Made by a program: the position numbers and the translations under genes | Part shown: one piece after another, positions 1 through 7,507 of the stretch | Numbering within the stretch: position 1 is the first letter of the stretch | Layout: each line of letters begins with the position of its first letter | Notes under the pieces: model-generated | Told to the model about the DNA's origin: nothing | The model's database searches: none | Seen by the model: the letters and a program-made list of their open reading frames with translations, nothing else | Origin: CAYOEV01 sp964403075 | GTDB lineage: Bacteria; Bacteroidota; Bacteroidia; Cytophagales; Cyclobacteriaceae | DNA: 64,000 nucleotides | NCBI GenBank assembly: GCA_964403075.1 | Contig: CAYOEV010000003.1 | Span: 1 to 64,000 of the forward strand | Direction: 5' to 3'

Positions 1-6
1 CGCCTA

Positions 7-136
7 TCTTCCCACCAGCCCGCCCACGCCCGGGTATTTTGCCGGGCCATCCCGCATTCCATGCTGCGCATGGAGTGGGGGAAATGTTAAGGTTAGCGTA
101 TGTGTTTACCCAGACGGCTCGCAGGGCAGCCGAGAC
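7..136. repeat. 130-bp dispersed repeat, copy A
   Basis: The sequence is nearly identical to 2043-2172, in the same orientation. Each copy carries two adjacent palindromes: a GCCCGG/CCGGGC stem with an 8-base AT-rich loop, and TCCATGC/GCATGGA with a 3-base loop. The loop of the second hairpin differs between copies (TGC versus TGT) while the stems are unchanged, which points to a structural element. Similarity stops sharply after the shared CCGAGAC. The copies flank about 1.9 kb of accessory DNA. Confidence 0.85.
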
Positions 137-387
137 TAGAGGGCTGGACCAGAGATGCGGATGTAGATTATATTAAAGCAGGAGTACAAGGCGAGTACTA
201 TTATGAAAATTTTTATAACTTCATGCATAATCCCGGTAATTATCAAGGATGGGGAGTGTCCGGAGGTATAGGTCCCGCGTTCGGTTTCTCCGGGGGTTGG
301 GGCAGGACATTAAGACATTGGGATAATAATATAGATGATATGCTTGATAGTATACCTTTTTGGCCATTTGACCCGTTTGGAGAATGA
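100..387 (+). pseudogene. 5'-truncated ORF fused to repeat A
   Basis: This frame opens inside repeat A and only looks like ordinary protein after the repeat ends at 136. From there it reads as a Gly/Trp/Phe-rich tail (motifs GWGVSGGIG, FGFSGGWG, a Pro/Phe-rich end) with no recognised domain. The most likely reading is the C-terminal remnant of a longer protein cut off by the repeat or by recombination through it. Its stop overlaps the next start as ATGA, which suggests the reading frame was genuinely translated. A toxin-tail origin is possible but nothing in the residues proves it. Confidence 0.35.
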
Positions 388-707
388 AGTTTAGTCATAA
401 CCAATTTACTCGAATATTTATAGTTTTATTTTTTACAACTTTTGGTATTTTTATTTGGTACAATGGTAATCGACAAGATGAAGAATTTAAAAAATTAAAC
501 TTTAAAGGTGTAGTTGAAGGAAAGATTTCCATTGAAATGGGTGCCCATCAATATATAATTAATGGTGATAAAATTTATTTTTATTCTTATGATCATACTT
601 TTAATCCCTATGTTGATATTGGCGATTCTATAGTGAAAAATGAAGGAGAGGAAAGAATAATTATTTTCAAAAATGGTAGCAACAAGAGAATTGAAATCGA
701 TCTTTAG
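384..707 (+). CDS. Small single-pass membrane protein, unknown function
   Basis: A 107-residue protein with one hydrophobic segment at about residues 10-27 followed by a soluble domain rich in Ile, Lys, Asp and Tyr. The start overlaps the preceding stop by four bases, so the two are probably translationally coupled. Base composition is visibly AT-rich compared with the housekeeping genes further right, consistent with acquired DNA. I do not recognise the family. Its place behind a possible truncated toxin tail would fit an immunity protein, but that is only an inference from position. Confidence 0.55.
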   Translation: MKFSHNQFTRIFIVLFFTTFGIFIWYNGNRQDEEFKKLNFKGVVEGKISIEMGAHQYIINGDKIYFYSYDHTFNPYVDIGDSIVKNEGEERIIIFKNGSNKRIEIDL

Positions 708-939
708 TTCAGTAGTAATAATCCTATTAATTATTAGCTGCTCAAGCCAAAATGTGGAAGACTCTAAATTTATTGGTTCATATAGATATACAGAGCCGGA
801 TACTGCAATCAATGTTATCACCCATATTACAGAAATGAGTCTTAATTTAAATTGCATTATTATCAGAGAATTAGACTTTAAGGATGATGGAATGTGTTAT
901 TATGATGCCGGAGGGAAGGATTTAAAAGAAATTGATTAG
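673..939 (+). CDS. Small putative lipoprotein
   Basis: An 88-residue product whose N-terminus is a lipoprotein signal: a basic start, a hydrophobic run, then a lipobox-like LIISC at about residues 19-23 followed by SSQN. It overlaps the upstream membrane-protein gene by 35 bases in another frame. The mature part is only about 65 residues and stops abruptly, so a 3' truncation is possible. AT-rich like its neighbour. The function is unknown; it might be a further immunity-type or envelope protein of the same cassette. Confidence 0.5.
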   Translation: MVATRELKSIFSSVVIILLIISCSSQNVEDSKFIGSYRYTEPDTAINVITHITEMSLNLNCIIIRELDFKDDGMCYYDAGGKDLKEID

Positions 940-973
940 GTGTAGTAGAAGAATATGGTACGAGTTATAAGGA

Positions 974-995
974 CTCACTTCTGTGAGGCTTTTTC
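974..995 (+). terminator. Weak Rho-independent terminator
   Basis: Stem CTCAC/GTGAG with a TTCT loop (974-987) is followed shortly by five T residues (990-994). It sits between the forward small genes and the convergent toxin gene. The stem is only 5 bp, so this is tentative. Confidence 0.4.
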
Positions 996-1320
996 AATCT
1001 AAATCCTTGATAAGCTCCAGTAGTTCTTTATCAGATATACTGTCTTGATCGGATTTATCGTAGATGTAAATCAGGTAGACTTTGGTGTCCGTAACGTGCA
1101 GGTGAGTAATGATCCTTGCACCGCCAGACTTGCCCTTTCCTTTAGACTTTATCGAGAGGCGTATTTTATAGCAGTTGTGCTTGATGGAAGTGCCATGAGT
1201 AGGATCAGTTTCCAGTGTGTTAATCAAATTTTTCAGCTCTTGCCTGAGGGAAGGGTATTTTCTTATGAGTGCTTTGGCCTTGCGTTTGAATTTGGAGGTA
1301 AGTTCAATCTTCAAGTTCAT
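994..1320 (-). CDS. RelE/ParE-superfamily toxin
   Basis: A 108-residue basic protein of the RelE/ParE toxin superfamily, whose RelE-like members cleave ribosome-bound mRNA. Visible family features are the lysine/arginine-rich N-terminal helices (KFKRKAKALIRKYPSL), the conserved middle YKIRLSIKSKGKGKSGGAR and the C-terminal strand VYLIYIYDKSD. It overlaps the upstream antitoxin by 17 bases, the usual coupled arrangement, and follows an XRE regulator. The basic GKSGGAR stretch is typical of Bacteroidota members. Whether it acts on mRNA or on another target cannot be told from sequence. Confidence 0.85.
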   Translation of the reverse strand: MNLKIELTSKFKRKAKALIRKYPSLRQELKNLINTLETDPTHGTSIKHNCYKIRLSIKSKGKGKSGGARIITHLHVTDTKVYLIYIYDKSDQDSISDKELLELIKDLD

Positions 1321-1516
1321 TGAGAAAGTCCCTTGCCGATTGTAGTTTTATTTTACCTTCCTTGGCCAGTTTCACTTCATCTACGGCTTCTTTGAATTCT
1401 TTTAGAAACTCAGCCTTAGATTCTGTAAGCGTGGTTGCTTTCACGAAAGAGAAGTTTTGAAGCATCTCCATGAAGAAAGCCGCTTTGTTGTCTTTTATAT
1501 CGAGTAGTACTTTCAT
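1304..1516 (-). CDS. Antitoxin of the RelE-type module
   Basis: A 70-residue acidic/basic helical protein beginning MKVLLDIKDNKAAFFMEML, a form seen in Bacteroidota antitoxins that precede RelE-like toxins. I chose the ATG at 1516; the longer frame up to 1555 would run into the upstream regulator. It overlaps the toxin start by 17 bases, so the pair is probably translationally coupled. No obvious DNA-binding domain is visible, which suggests that the XRE protein immediately upstream does the transcriptional control. Confidence 0.75.
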   Translation of the reverse strand: MKVLLDIKDNKAAFFMEMLQNFSFVKATTLTESKAEFLKEFKEAVDEVKLAKEGKIKLQSARDFLNELED

Positions 1517-1526
1517 GGGTTTAAAA

Positions 1527-1862
1527 TTATGAATAAGCTGGTTTGGTTTTAGCATCCCTCAGGAAAGCATCCATAAGGGCGAACAGATGACTTTTGTCAT
1601 CTGAACTCAGGATAGCAATATCCTGAATTCTTTTAACAGTTTGTTTATCAAAAGTAGCTGCTGCGGTCTCATCGACCAGGTAATCTAAAGTGACATTAAA
1701 TACATCAGCTATTTTCTTGGCCGTACTTACTGATGGCGTGGCTTCGTTACGCTCGTACTTGCCTATTGCTTCCCTGGATGCATGGATGCTTTTGGCCAAA
1801 TCCGTTTGTGACATCCCTTTAGCCTTCCTTAAGTATGCTATCCGATCCCCTATTTTAGTCAT
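1527..1862 (-). CDS. XRE-family helix-turn-helix regulator
   Basis: A 111-residue protein with a Cro/CI-type HTH over residues 5-60 (motifs MSQTDLAKSIHASR and IGKYERNEATPS) and a helical C-terminal tail of about 45 residues. It is the first gene of a three-gene reverse-strand unit, ending 10 bases before the antitoxin start. This resembles known regulator-antitoxin-toxin triads such as PaaR-PaaA-ParE, where the HTH protein rather than the antitoxin represses the operon. Autoregulation is an inference; I did not find a clear palindrome upstream. Confidence 0.85.
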   Translation of the reverse strand: MTKIGDRIAYLRKAKGMSQTDLAKSIHASREAIGKYERNEATPSVSTAKKIADVFNVTLDYLVDETAAATFDKQTVKRIQDIAILSSDDKSHLFALMDAFLRDAKTKPAYS

Positions 1863-2042
1863 GATTAGCCCTTGAAATGTCTGATAATACTGTAGAAGAC
1901 AAAAATATGGTAAAATAATATGTAAAGTAAGATGATAATGGCTTGTTTGTGAGGCGTGATTTTAAAGAGTTTGTCTAATCCTACCAATCGAATAAAATCA
2001 ATTTTTTTTCTACGAATGAAATAAATGCTATCAGAATGTAAG
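1863..2042. other. Upstream region of the XRE/toxin operon, no gene seen
   Basis: AT-rich intergenic DNA holding the probable promoter of the regulator-antitoxin-toxin unit. I see no tRNA and no convincing open frame. Confidence 0.5.
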
Positions 2043-2172
2043 CTTCCTCACCAGCCCGCCCACGCCCGGGTATTTTGCCGGGCCACCCCGCATTCCATGC
2101 TGTGCATGGAGTGAAGGAAATGGTAAAATTGGCGTATTTGTTCATCCAGCCGGCGCGCAGGGCAGCCGAGAC
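2043..2172. repeat. 130-bp dispersed repeat, copy B
   Basis: Second copy of the element at 7-136, same orientation, with the same two hairpins (GCCCGG/CCGGGC and TCCATGC/GCATGGA). It is followed at about 2190-2212 by the motif TTCGACAAGCTCAGGATGA, which resembles short interspersed sequences I recall from many bacterial genomes. This copy marks the right edge of the accessory cassette. Confidence 0.85.
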
Positions 2173-2331
2173 ACCGGGCACTTTGTCTTCCTTCGACAAG
2201 CTCAGGATGACACGACCTCGCGCTGTCACATTGATGGATATGATAAAATTAAGCAATTATTGACATAAGGTTTTTGATTTTTAATCACGGCAAAGGCCAG
2301 ATGGGATCACAGGTCACGAACAGTTGAATGA

Positions 2332-2466
2332 TTTTTTTCTGATCAGAATGGGAAAATTCCTGGTGGCGATGAATGGAATACTGTATCAAATTTGACTAAT
2401 GGACTTGTTTTAATTGAATTTGTAGGTCTTATTTACGAACCTGTCGGAGGCCTGGATGGATCGTGA
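2332..2466 (+). pseudogene. Possible C-terminal gene relic
   Basis: A stop-bounded frame of 44 codons with no start, reading like a natural protein end (NGLVLIEFVGLIYEPVGG near the end). It lies just right of repeat B, as the truncated ORF lies just right of repeat A, so it may be another fragment of a broken accessory gene. The family is not recognised and chance is not excluded. Confidence 0.2.
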
Positions 2467-2493
2467 ACAGGATTTTTTACCCATTCAATGGGG

Positions 2494-3138
2494 TTATTCT
2501 TTTGTAGATGTCTTTCTTTTCGGTTTTCGTGAAAAGGCGATGATTTCCTGATATTCCAGATAGCCCTTGTCGGTCATAAATGGAATCAAACTACTCCACA
2601 AAATATCTAAGGGGCCCGGGGGATGTAATTCCATACCTTTTGTAATCAATTCCTGAGCGGTGTAAAAAAGGCTGACCATCCAGATGGTACGCACATAATG
2701 ATGGTAATTGATGCCATCGGTCTCTGGGATTAGCCGGTCTGTCTCAATGTAATATTTGATCAGATTTTGGGCATCCCTGAACCTGTAGAGTGTGATTTTC
2801 TTGTACTCTTTCGTTATTTTAGGAAATTCACTAAAGATGTATTGCAAATTATTGTAGTAGAAGTAATATTTCGCTTGTATTTCACTGTAGCGCCGGAATA
2901 TCTGTTCAAAGTGGTACAGCGTGATGTATCCCTTGGGCATAATGTCAATGGCCGAATCTACTAGCATTTGGTTTTGAATAGCGGCCAGCAGATCAGTTTT
3001 TCGAGTAAAATAGTAAGTAAGGTTACCCGGGCTGATACCCAACGAGTCTGCAATGTCTTTGATACTAACCACATGAAAACCCTTCTGATTGAAGAGCTCA
3101 ATGGCGCGGGTGATGATTTCTTGTTTCCTTGACTCCAT
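2494..3138 (-). CDS. TetR/AcrR-family transcriptional regulator
   Basis: A 214-residue protein with an N-terminal TetR HTH at about residues 5-50 (ITRAIELFNQKGF, then DIADSLGISPGNLTYYF) and a larger helical ligand-binding domain rich in Tyr and Phe. It is the second gene of a reverse-strand pair, 13 bases after the KAS III-like gene. A perfect 9-bp inverted repeat lies just before the first gene, the expected layout for an autoregulated TetR operon. The partner suggests that the ligand is a fatty-acyl or related lipid molecule, but this is inference. Confidence 0.9.
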   Translation of the reverse strand: MESRKQEIITRAIELFNQKGFHVVSIKDIADSLGISPGNLTYYFTRKTDLLAAIQNQMLVDSAIDIMPKGYITLYHFEQIFRRYSEIQAKYYFYYNNLQYIFSEFPKITKEYKKITLYRFRDAQNLIKYYIETDRLIPETDGINYHHYVRTIWMVSLFYTAQELITKGMELHPPGPLDILWSSLIPFMTDKGYLEYQEIIAFSRKPKRKTSTKE

Positions 3139-3151
3139 TCAAGGAACAAAT

Positions 3152-4213
3152 CTAATTTTTATAAACCAAACAGTTGGCGTGCATGCCCGCACCCACGGAG
3201 GCCATTACGGCTATGTCCCCATCTTTTAATGGGTAATCTGAGAGTTCTCCACTGCGCATCATATCTAGTAGCGTCGGAATAGTGGCCACAGAGGTGTTGC
3301 CCAATTTTTGCAATATGATGGGCACGCGGGAGCCTAAACCCGTTTGTTCGTGCAACTTCGCCAGTTGCATCCCAATGGCCTCAATCATCTTGGCGTTGGC
3401 CTGGTGGAACAGGAATTGGCCCACTTCCTCTAATTTAATACTCAACGAATTCAGACATTCGGTAATCACCAGGGGCACATTGTTTACGGCATATTTAAAA
3501 ACACTCCGTCCAGTCATGGAAATGTAAAGGTGAGGATCTTCACCCTGCAATGGTTTGTCCATTTTCAGATATTCCAGTTCTTCGCCACAGTCAGAAACAC
3601 TTTGGTAGGCCAATATACCGCGCTTTTCATGCTCCTCTTTAGCGACCACCAACGCTGCTCCGGCACCGTCACCAAAAAGCATAGAGTCAATGTTATGCGG
3701 ATCCAGGACCCTCGATAAGGATTCCACACCTATTACCAAAACGGATGCTGCGGCACCACTTTGGATGTAATGATGCGCCTGATCCATGGCCAACAACCAC
3801 CCTGGACAACCAAACAATACATCGAAAGCAAAACATTTTGAGTTTTTTATGCCTAAATCATGCTTCACTTTCGCCGCCAAATTGGGTATCATGTGGCCCT
3901 GGTGTTCGTCAGGTTGAATGTCGCCAAAATTGTGTGCCACGATGATGCCACCCAGGCTTTCACGATCGAATGTCGAGTGCTCAAGGGCGTTGGCAGCTGC
4001 ACCTGAAGCCATGTCGCGCGTACTTTGACCACATGCATATCGTCGTTCTTCAATGGAGGTAATTTCGTGTAATTTTTCAATGATTTCAGCCGCAGATTTA
4101 GGAATGCGTTCGCCACTTCTGTTGAGAAAAGTGTTAGATAAAAATTCTTTATTTTTAACCCTTCCTTTAGGTATAAACGCGCCAGTTGTTTGGATAACTG
4201 AGTTAGTGTACAT
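3152..4213 (-). CDS. 3-oxoacyl-ACP synthase III (FabH-like) family protein
   Basis: A 353-residue thiolase-fold enzyme. The KAS III triad is visible: Cys136 in FGCPGW, His270 in LFHQANAKM and Asn306 in GNTSVATIP. KAS III enzymes condense an acyl-CoA starter with malonyl-ACP; homologues also serve in secondary metabolism. The C-terminus reads GAGMHANCLVYK rather than the usual Gly-rich Trp-containing end of housekeeping FabH. Together with its co-transcription with a TetR gene and the absence of other fab or plsX genes nearby, this argues for a dedicated, inducible KAS III homologue rather than the essential FabH. The substrate is unknown. Confidence 0.88.
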   Translation of the reverse strand: MYTNSVIQTTGAFIPKGRVKNKEFLSNTFLNRSGERIPKSAAEIIEKLHEITSIEERRYACGQSTRDMASGAAANALEHSTFDRESLGGIIVAHNFGDIQPDEHQGHMIPNLAAKVKHDLGIKNSKCFAFDVLFGCPGWLLAMDQAHHYIQSGAAASVLVIGVESLSRVLDPHNIDSMLFGDGAGAALVVAKEEHEKRGILAYQSVSDCGEELEYLKMDKPLQGEDPHLYISMTGRSVFKYAVNNVPLVITECLNSLSIKLEEVGQFLFHQANAKMIEAIGMQLAKLHEQTGLGSRVPIILQKLGNTSVATIPTLLDMMRSGELSDYPLKDGDIAVMASVGAGMHANCLVYKN

Positions 4214-4219
4214 GTCTAT

Positions 4220-4239
4220 TTTAGTATGAGCATACTAAA
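4220..4239. promoter_or_regulatory. Perfect palindrome, probable TetR operator
   Basis: TTTAGTATG, a 2-base spacer (AG) and CATACTAAA form an exact 9-bp inverted repeat. It ends 6 bases before the start codon of the KAS III-like gene, so a bound repressor would block transcription or initiation. Size and symmetry fit a TetR dimer site, and a TetR gene is the second gene of this operon. Confidence 0.7.
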
Positions 4240-4294
4240 TTATAGCTTCTGTACAACTTGGGCATAAATTATTTGAAATATTTTGAGGAGAACT

Positions 4295-5440
4295 TTAATT
4301 CCGGGGTTTATTTAGCTGACTTTGCTCTTCTGAGGTGAGTTTGACATAGGAATAGCCTGACCAATAGTTACCGGTGAAGTCGGACGTATTTTCGAAGGAC
4401 TCTTCACCGCGCTCCATTTCGGCATTCAGATCAGTAGGCTGATAATCGGCATCATGTAGGGAGGTGGTCGCATAAAAACCGGCATAACGGTGCGACTTGT
4501 CGTCTTTCCTTCTAGACCAATCTCCGGCGAATCTACTTGTGCTCAGGTACCAAACGCCATTTTCATTGGTTTTGAATTGCTCGATCCAGCTAACTTCTTT
4601 CCAATACCAGGGAGCAAACCATTTTTTCTTGGGTCGGATGTATTGTTCTATCCTGGAAATGGCGAAAACATCGGTACTCAGATAGATATTACCGTTGTAC
4701 CGCCCGTTTTTTTTATCAAAAGATACAATGACCACATCTACGCCATCAATTTCTGTGTAGCCCATTATTTCGTAATTGTACTTCTTCATACGTTCTGGCT
4801 GTAAGGGGCGGATATGGCTTAGAATGGAGCGTTCAACCATTTGATACGCACCTCCCTGGGTGAGGGTAATACCCGCAGCTTCCAAATTCATCAGTATGCG
4901 CTTGCGGCCTTTCAGATAAAATATGCGGCTATGCCCATCACCTCGCTGGTCGGGCATAATGGCCTCCACCACAGCCTCTGCCAGGTAAGCCATCTCAGTG
5001 CCGGCATATTCTTCTTCCTTGTAGTAGCCAACCAGTGCATGTTTTTCCACCAAATGGTTGCTTTCGATATTGGCGTATGCTTTACGCACCAAGTTGGCAC
5101 CTGTTTCGGTTTCGGCCACACCCACCGTTTCCATCAGGTTGTGAGCAGCCAATTGAATGGTCATCTCTTGTCCAGAACTCACGGCGGCCACCGGTTCAGT
5201 GGTGATTTGATAATCAAAAGCGGACGCCTTGATTTGATTTACCTCACTGCTTATTTGCAAAATAAAATCACCATTGACATTGCTCGTAATGCCCTGCGTG
5301 CTTCCATCAATCCATAGATGTGCGTAAGGAATTGGAGATTGGGTCTTTTGGTCAATCACTTTTCCTGACAATACCTTATGCTGGGCAAACGCAGCCACGG
5401 CAAGCAGCGGCAGCATGAGTAGCAACAACCATTTCTTCAT
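4295..5440 (-). CDS. Secreted carboxypeptidase-regulatory-like domain protein
   Basis: A 381-residue protein with a signal peptide (cleavage after about AFA-Q, residue 19). Residues 22-95 form a carboxypeptidase D regulatory-like beta-sandwich (SGKVIDQKTQSPIPYAHLWI), common at the N-terminus of Bacteroidota envelope proteins. The remaining 280 residues resemble the periplasmic segment of DUF5686-type proteins but lack their long C-terminal barrel. The substrate is unknown. It lies 81 bases upstream, in transcription order, of the KAS III-like gene and diverges from the transporter at 5565; no firm operon assignment is possible. Confidence 0.8.
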   Translation of the reverse strand: MKKWLLLLMLPLLAVAAFAQHKVLSGKVIDQKTQSPIPYAHLWIDGSTQGITSNVNGDFILQISSEVNQIKASAFDYQITTEPVAAVSSGQEMTIQLAAHNLMETVGVAETETGANLVRKAYANIESNHLVEKHALVGYYKEEEYAGTEMAYLAEAVVEAIMPDQRGDGHSRIFYLKGRKRILMNLEAAGITLTQGGAYQMVERSILSHIRPLQPERMKKYNYEIMGYTEIDGVDVVIVSFDKKNGRYNGNIYLSTDVFAISRIEQYIRPKKKWFAPWYWKEVSWIEQFKTNENGVWYLSTSRFAGDWSRRKDDKSHRYAGFYATTSLHDADYQPTDLNAEMERGEESFENTSDFTGNYWSGYSYVKLTSEEQSQLNKPRN

Positions 5441-5564
5441 ACAGGTACTTATTTACTTACCATAAAAATAACTCAAAGATAAGAGAGTCCCCTTTCTGAT
5501 GATTTTATTTCATGCTGGGGGAGTTTGAGTCTATTTTATTTAAAGGACATATCTTCAGGTTTAA

Positions 5565-6770
5565 ATGAAAGGATTTTTTAAAAAATATTTTGGGCCAAGT
5601 ACAATGGTTACGGCGGCCTTTATCGGACCTGGAACCCTCACGGTTTGCACACTCGCGGGTGTGCAATCAGGGTATGGCCTGCTTTGGGTATTGGTGTTTG
5701 CGATATTTACGACCATCATACTGCAAGAGATGGCAGCACGCCTGGGGTTAATAACCCAAAAAGGGCTGGGTGAGGTTTTTCGTTCTCTGATCAGTCATCC
5801 TGCGGCTCGATGGGCATTGTCAATATTGGTCATTCTGGGCATTCTGATGGGCAATGCTGCCTACCAGGCGGGTAATCTTGCAGGGGCCGGTTTGGGACTT
5901 GAATTGCTGGGGGATGTCGGTATACCCTGGGCGCTGATCGTGGGTGTACTCGCTTTTTTTCTATTGTGGTTTGGTCAAATGAAGCAGATGCACCATCTGT
6001 TGATAGTTTTGGTACTGGTCATGAGTGTGGTTTTTGTATGTACGGCCATCATTGTGAGACCTTCATTTAGTGCCGTGCTATCTGGTTTGCTCATCCCAAG
6101 AATGAGTGCCCATCAGCAGCTCATGGTGTTGTCATTGTTAGGGACTACCATTGTGCCATACAATCTTTTCTTGCATGCATCTGCGGTTTCGAGTAAATGG
6201 AAACATCCGGAAGAGCTCAATGGGTTGCGTACAGAAAACCGAGTGGCCATTTTGATCGGTGGTGTCATATCGGTGGCGATTGTGATCACCAGTGCCACCG
6301 CATGGAGCGGTGAAAATCAACAAGTAAATGGGGTGGCTGACATGGCGGTGCAACTGGAGCCGTTGCTAGGTGCATGGTCTTCTGCTTTTCTGGCTGCGGG
6401 TTTATTTGCGGCGGGGATTTCCTCATCCCTGACTGCCCCGTTGGCAGCTGCATATGCAGCCAAAGGCATTTTTGGATGGAAGTCGGAAAAAGGGTGGGCA
6501 TTTCGCCTGACTTGGATGGCCGTGCTGCTTTCGGGTATCATCGTCTCTGTCTCAGCTTATCGCCCGGTGGCCATTATCCAAACTGCGCAGATGGCCAATG
6601 GTTTACTACTTCCTGTGGTGGCGGTATTGTTGATATATGCCTGCAACCAGCGAAAGCTTATGGATAAATATGTCAACCGTACTTTCCAAAATATTTTGTC
6701 TGTGCTGGTAGTAGGGGTGTGTATACTTTTAGGGGTGCGCAGTTTTCATAGGGTCTTTGATTTTTTATGA
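5565..6770 (+). CDS. Nramp-fold transporter of the 5-oxoprolinase operon
   Basis: A 401-residue integral membrane protein with about 11 hydrophobic segments, recognisable as Nramp family. Classical Mn/Fe members carry DPGN in helix 1 and a Met-Pro-His motif in helix 6; here the equivalents read GPGT (residues 21-24) and VPYNLFLH (197-204), so the main metal ligands are missing. It overlaps pxpA by four bases (ATGA) and starts the operon. Bacillus subtilis has a similar pairing of an Nramp-like gene (ycsG) with ycsF and kipI-kipA. I infer that it may import 5-oxoproline or a related solute rather than a divalent metal. Confidence 0.88.
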   Translation: MKGFFKKYFGPSTMVTAAFIGPGTLTVCTLAGVQSGYGLLWVLVFAIFTTIILQEMAARLGLITQKGLGEVFRSLISHPAARWALSILVILGILMGNAAYQAGNLAGAGLGLELLGDVGIPWALIVGVLAFFLLWFGQMKQMHHLLIVLVLVMSVVFVCTAIIVRPSFSAVLSGLLIPRMSAHQQLMVLSLLGTTIVPYNLFLHASAVSSKWKHPEELNGLRTENRVAILIGGVISVAIVITSATAWSGENQQVNGVADMAVQLEPLLGAWSSAFLAAGLFAAGISSSLTAPLAAAYAAKGIFGWKSEKGWAFRLTWMAVLLSGIIVSVSAYRPVAIIQTAQMANGLLLPVVAVLLIYACNQRKLMDKYVNRTFQNILSVLVVGVCILLGVRSFHRVFDFL

Positions 6771-7507
6771 TTGATCTCAATGCCGATCTTGGGGAAATGC
6801 ATGCATCGCACGATGCGGAGATAATGCCTTTTCTGACTTCCTGTAATGTGGCTGCCGGAGGACATGCCGGCAATAGAGCATCCATGCATTCGGTCATTAC
6901 TTTGGCCATTGCGCATGGCGTGGCCGTGGGCGCACACCCGGCCTACCCTGATCGGGCGCATTTTGGTCGAAAACACCTGGATATACAATGGGAGTTATTG
7001 GAAGCATCGTTAGAGGAACAGATAGGAGATTTTTTAGCGGTGGCTGGAAGTTTGGGTGTATCCATCCATCACATTAAGCCCCATGGGGCATTGTACAACG
7101 ACTTGATGACGGACGGACATTTGGCAGAGGCTTTTGTGGGATGGATAAATAAGCATTTTCCACAAACCTCGCTTTATGGAATGCCAGGTTCTGCCATGGA
7201 GCAGGCAGCAAATGTTATGGATCACCCTTTTGTTGCAGAAGGTTTTGTGGATAGAAAGTACGAGGCCAATGGACGGTTGCGTTCAAGGACTCTGGAGGAC
7301 GCCGTATTGGTAAATACAAAGGATGTATTGAAACAAACAAGGGAGATGGTCTTCAATCAAAGGGTAAAGACCACCAACCAATCGTGGCAACCGCTAAAAG
7401 TGAGGACCCTGTGCCTGCACGGCGACACGCCCCGTGCTGTGGCGCTGGCAAAATCTATTTATAAATTATTGACCGATGAAGGGGCAGAGCTGGCTACAAT
7501 GGCGTAA
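6767..7507 (+). CDS. pxpA: 5-oxoprolinase subunit A (LamB/YcsF family)
   Basis: A 246-residue protein of the LamB/YcsF family, beginning MIDLNADLGE and containing the family's HIKPHGALYN and LCLHGDTP motifs. PxpA with PxpB and PxpC forms the prokaryotic ATP-dependent 5-oxoprolinase that opens pyroglutamate to glutamate in the cytoplasm. The start overlaps the transporter stop by 4 bases, and the end overlaps pxpB by 32 bases, so all four genes should be translated from one message. Length is normal for the family (about 245-255). Confidence 0.95.
   Translation: MIDLNADLGEMHASHDAEIMPFLTSCNVAAGGHAGNRASMHSVITLAIAHGVAVGAHPAYPDRAHFGRKHLDIQWELLEASLEEQIGDFLAVAGSLGVSIHHIKPHGALYNDLMTDGHLAEAFVGWINKHFPQTSLYGMPGSAMEQAANVMDHPFVAEGFVDRKYEANGRLRSRTLEDAVLVNTKDVLKQTREMVFNQRVKTTNQSWQPLKVRTLCLHGDTPRAVALAKSIYKLLTDEGAELATMA

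Noticed and set aside
7476..7507. Frameshift between pxpA and pxpB
   Set aside because: Both proteins have normal family length and all conserved blocks; the 32-base overlap is a genuine gene overlap.
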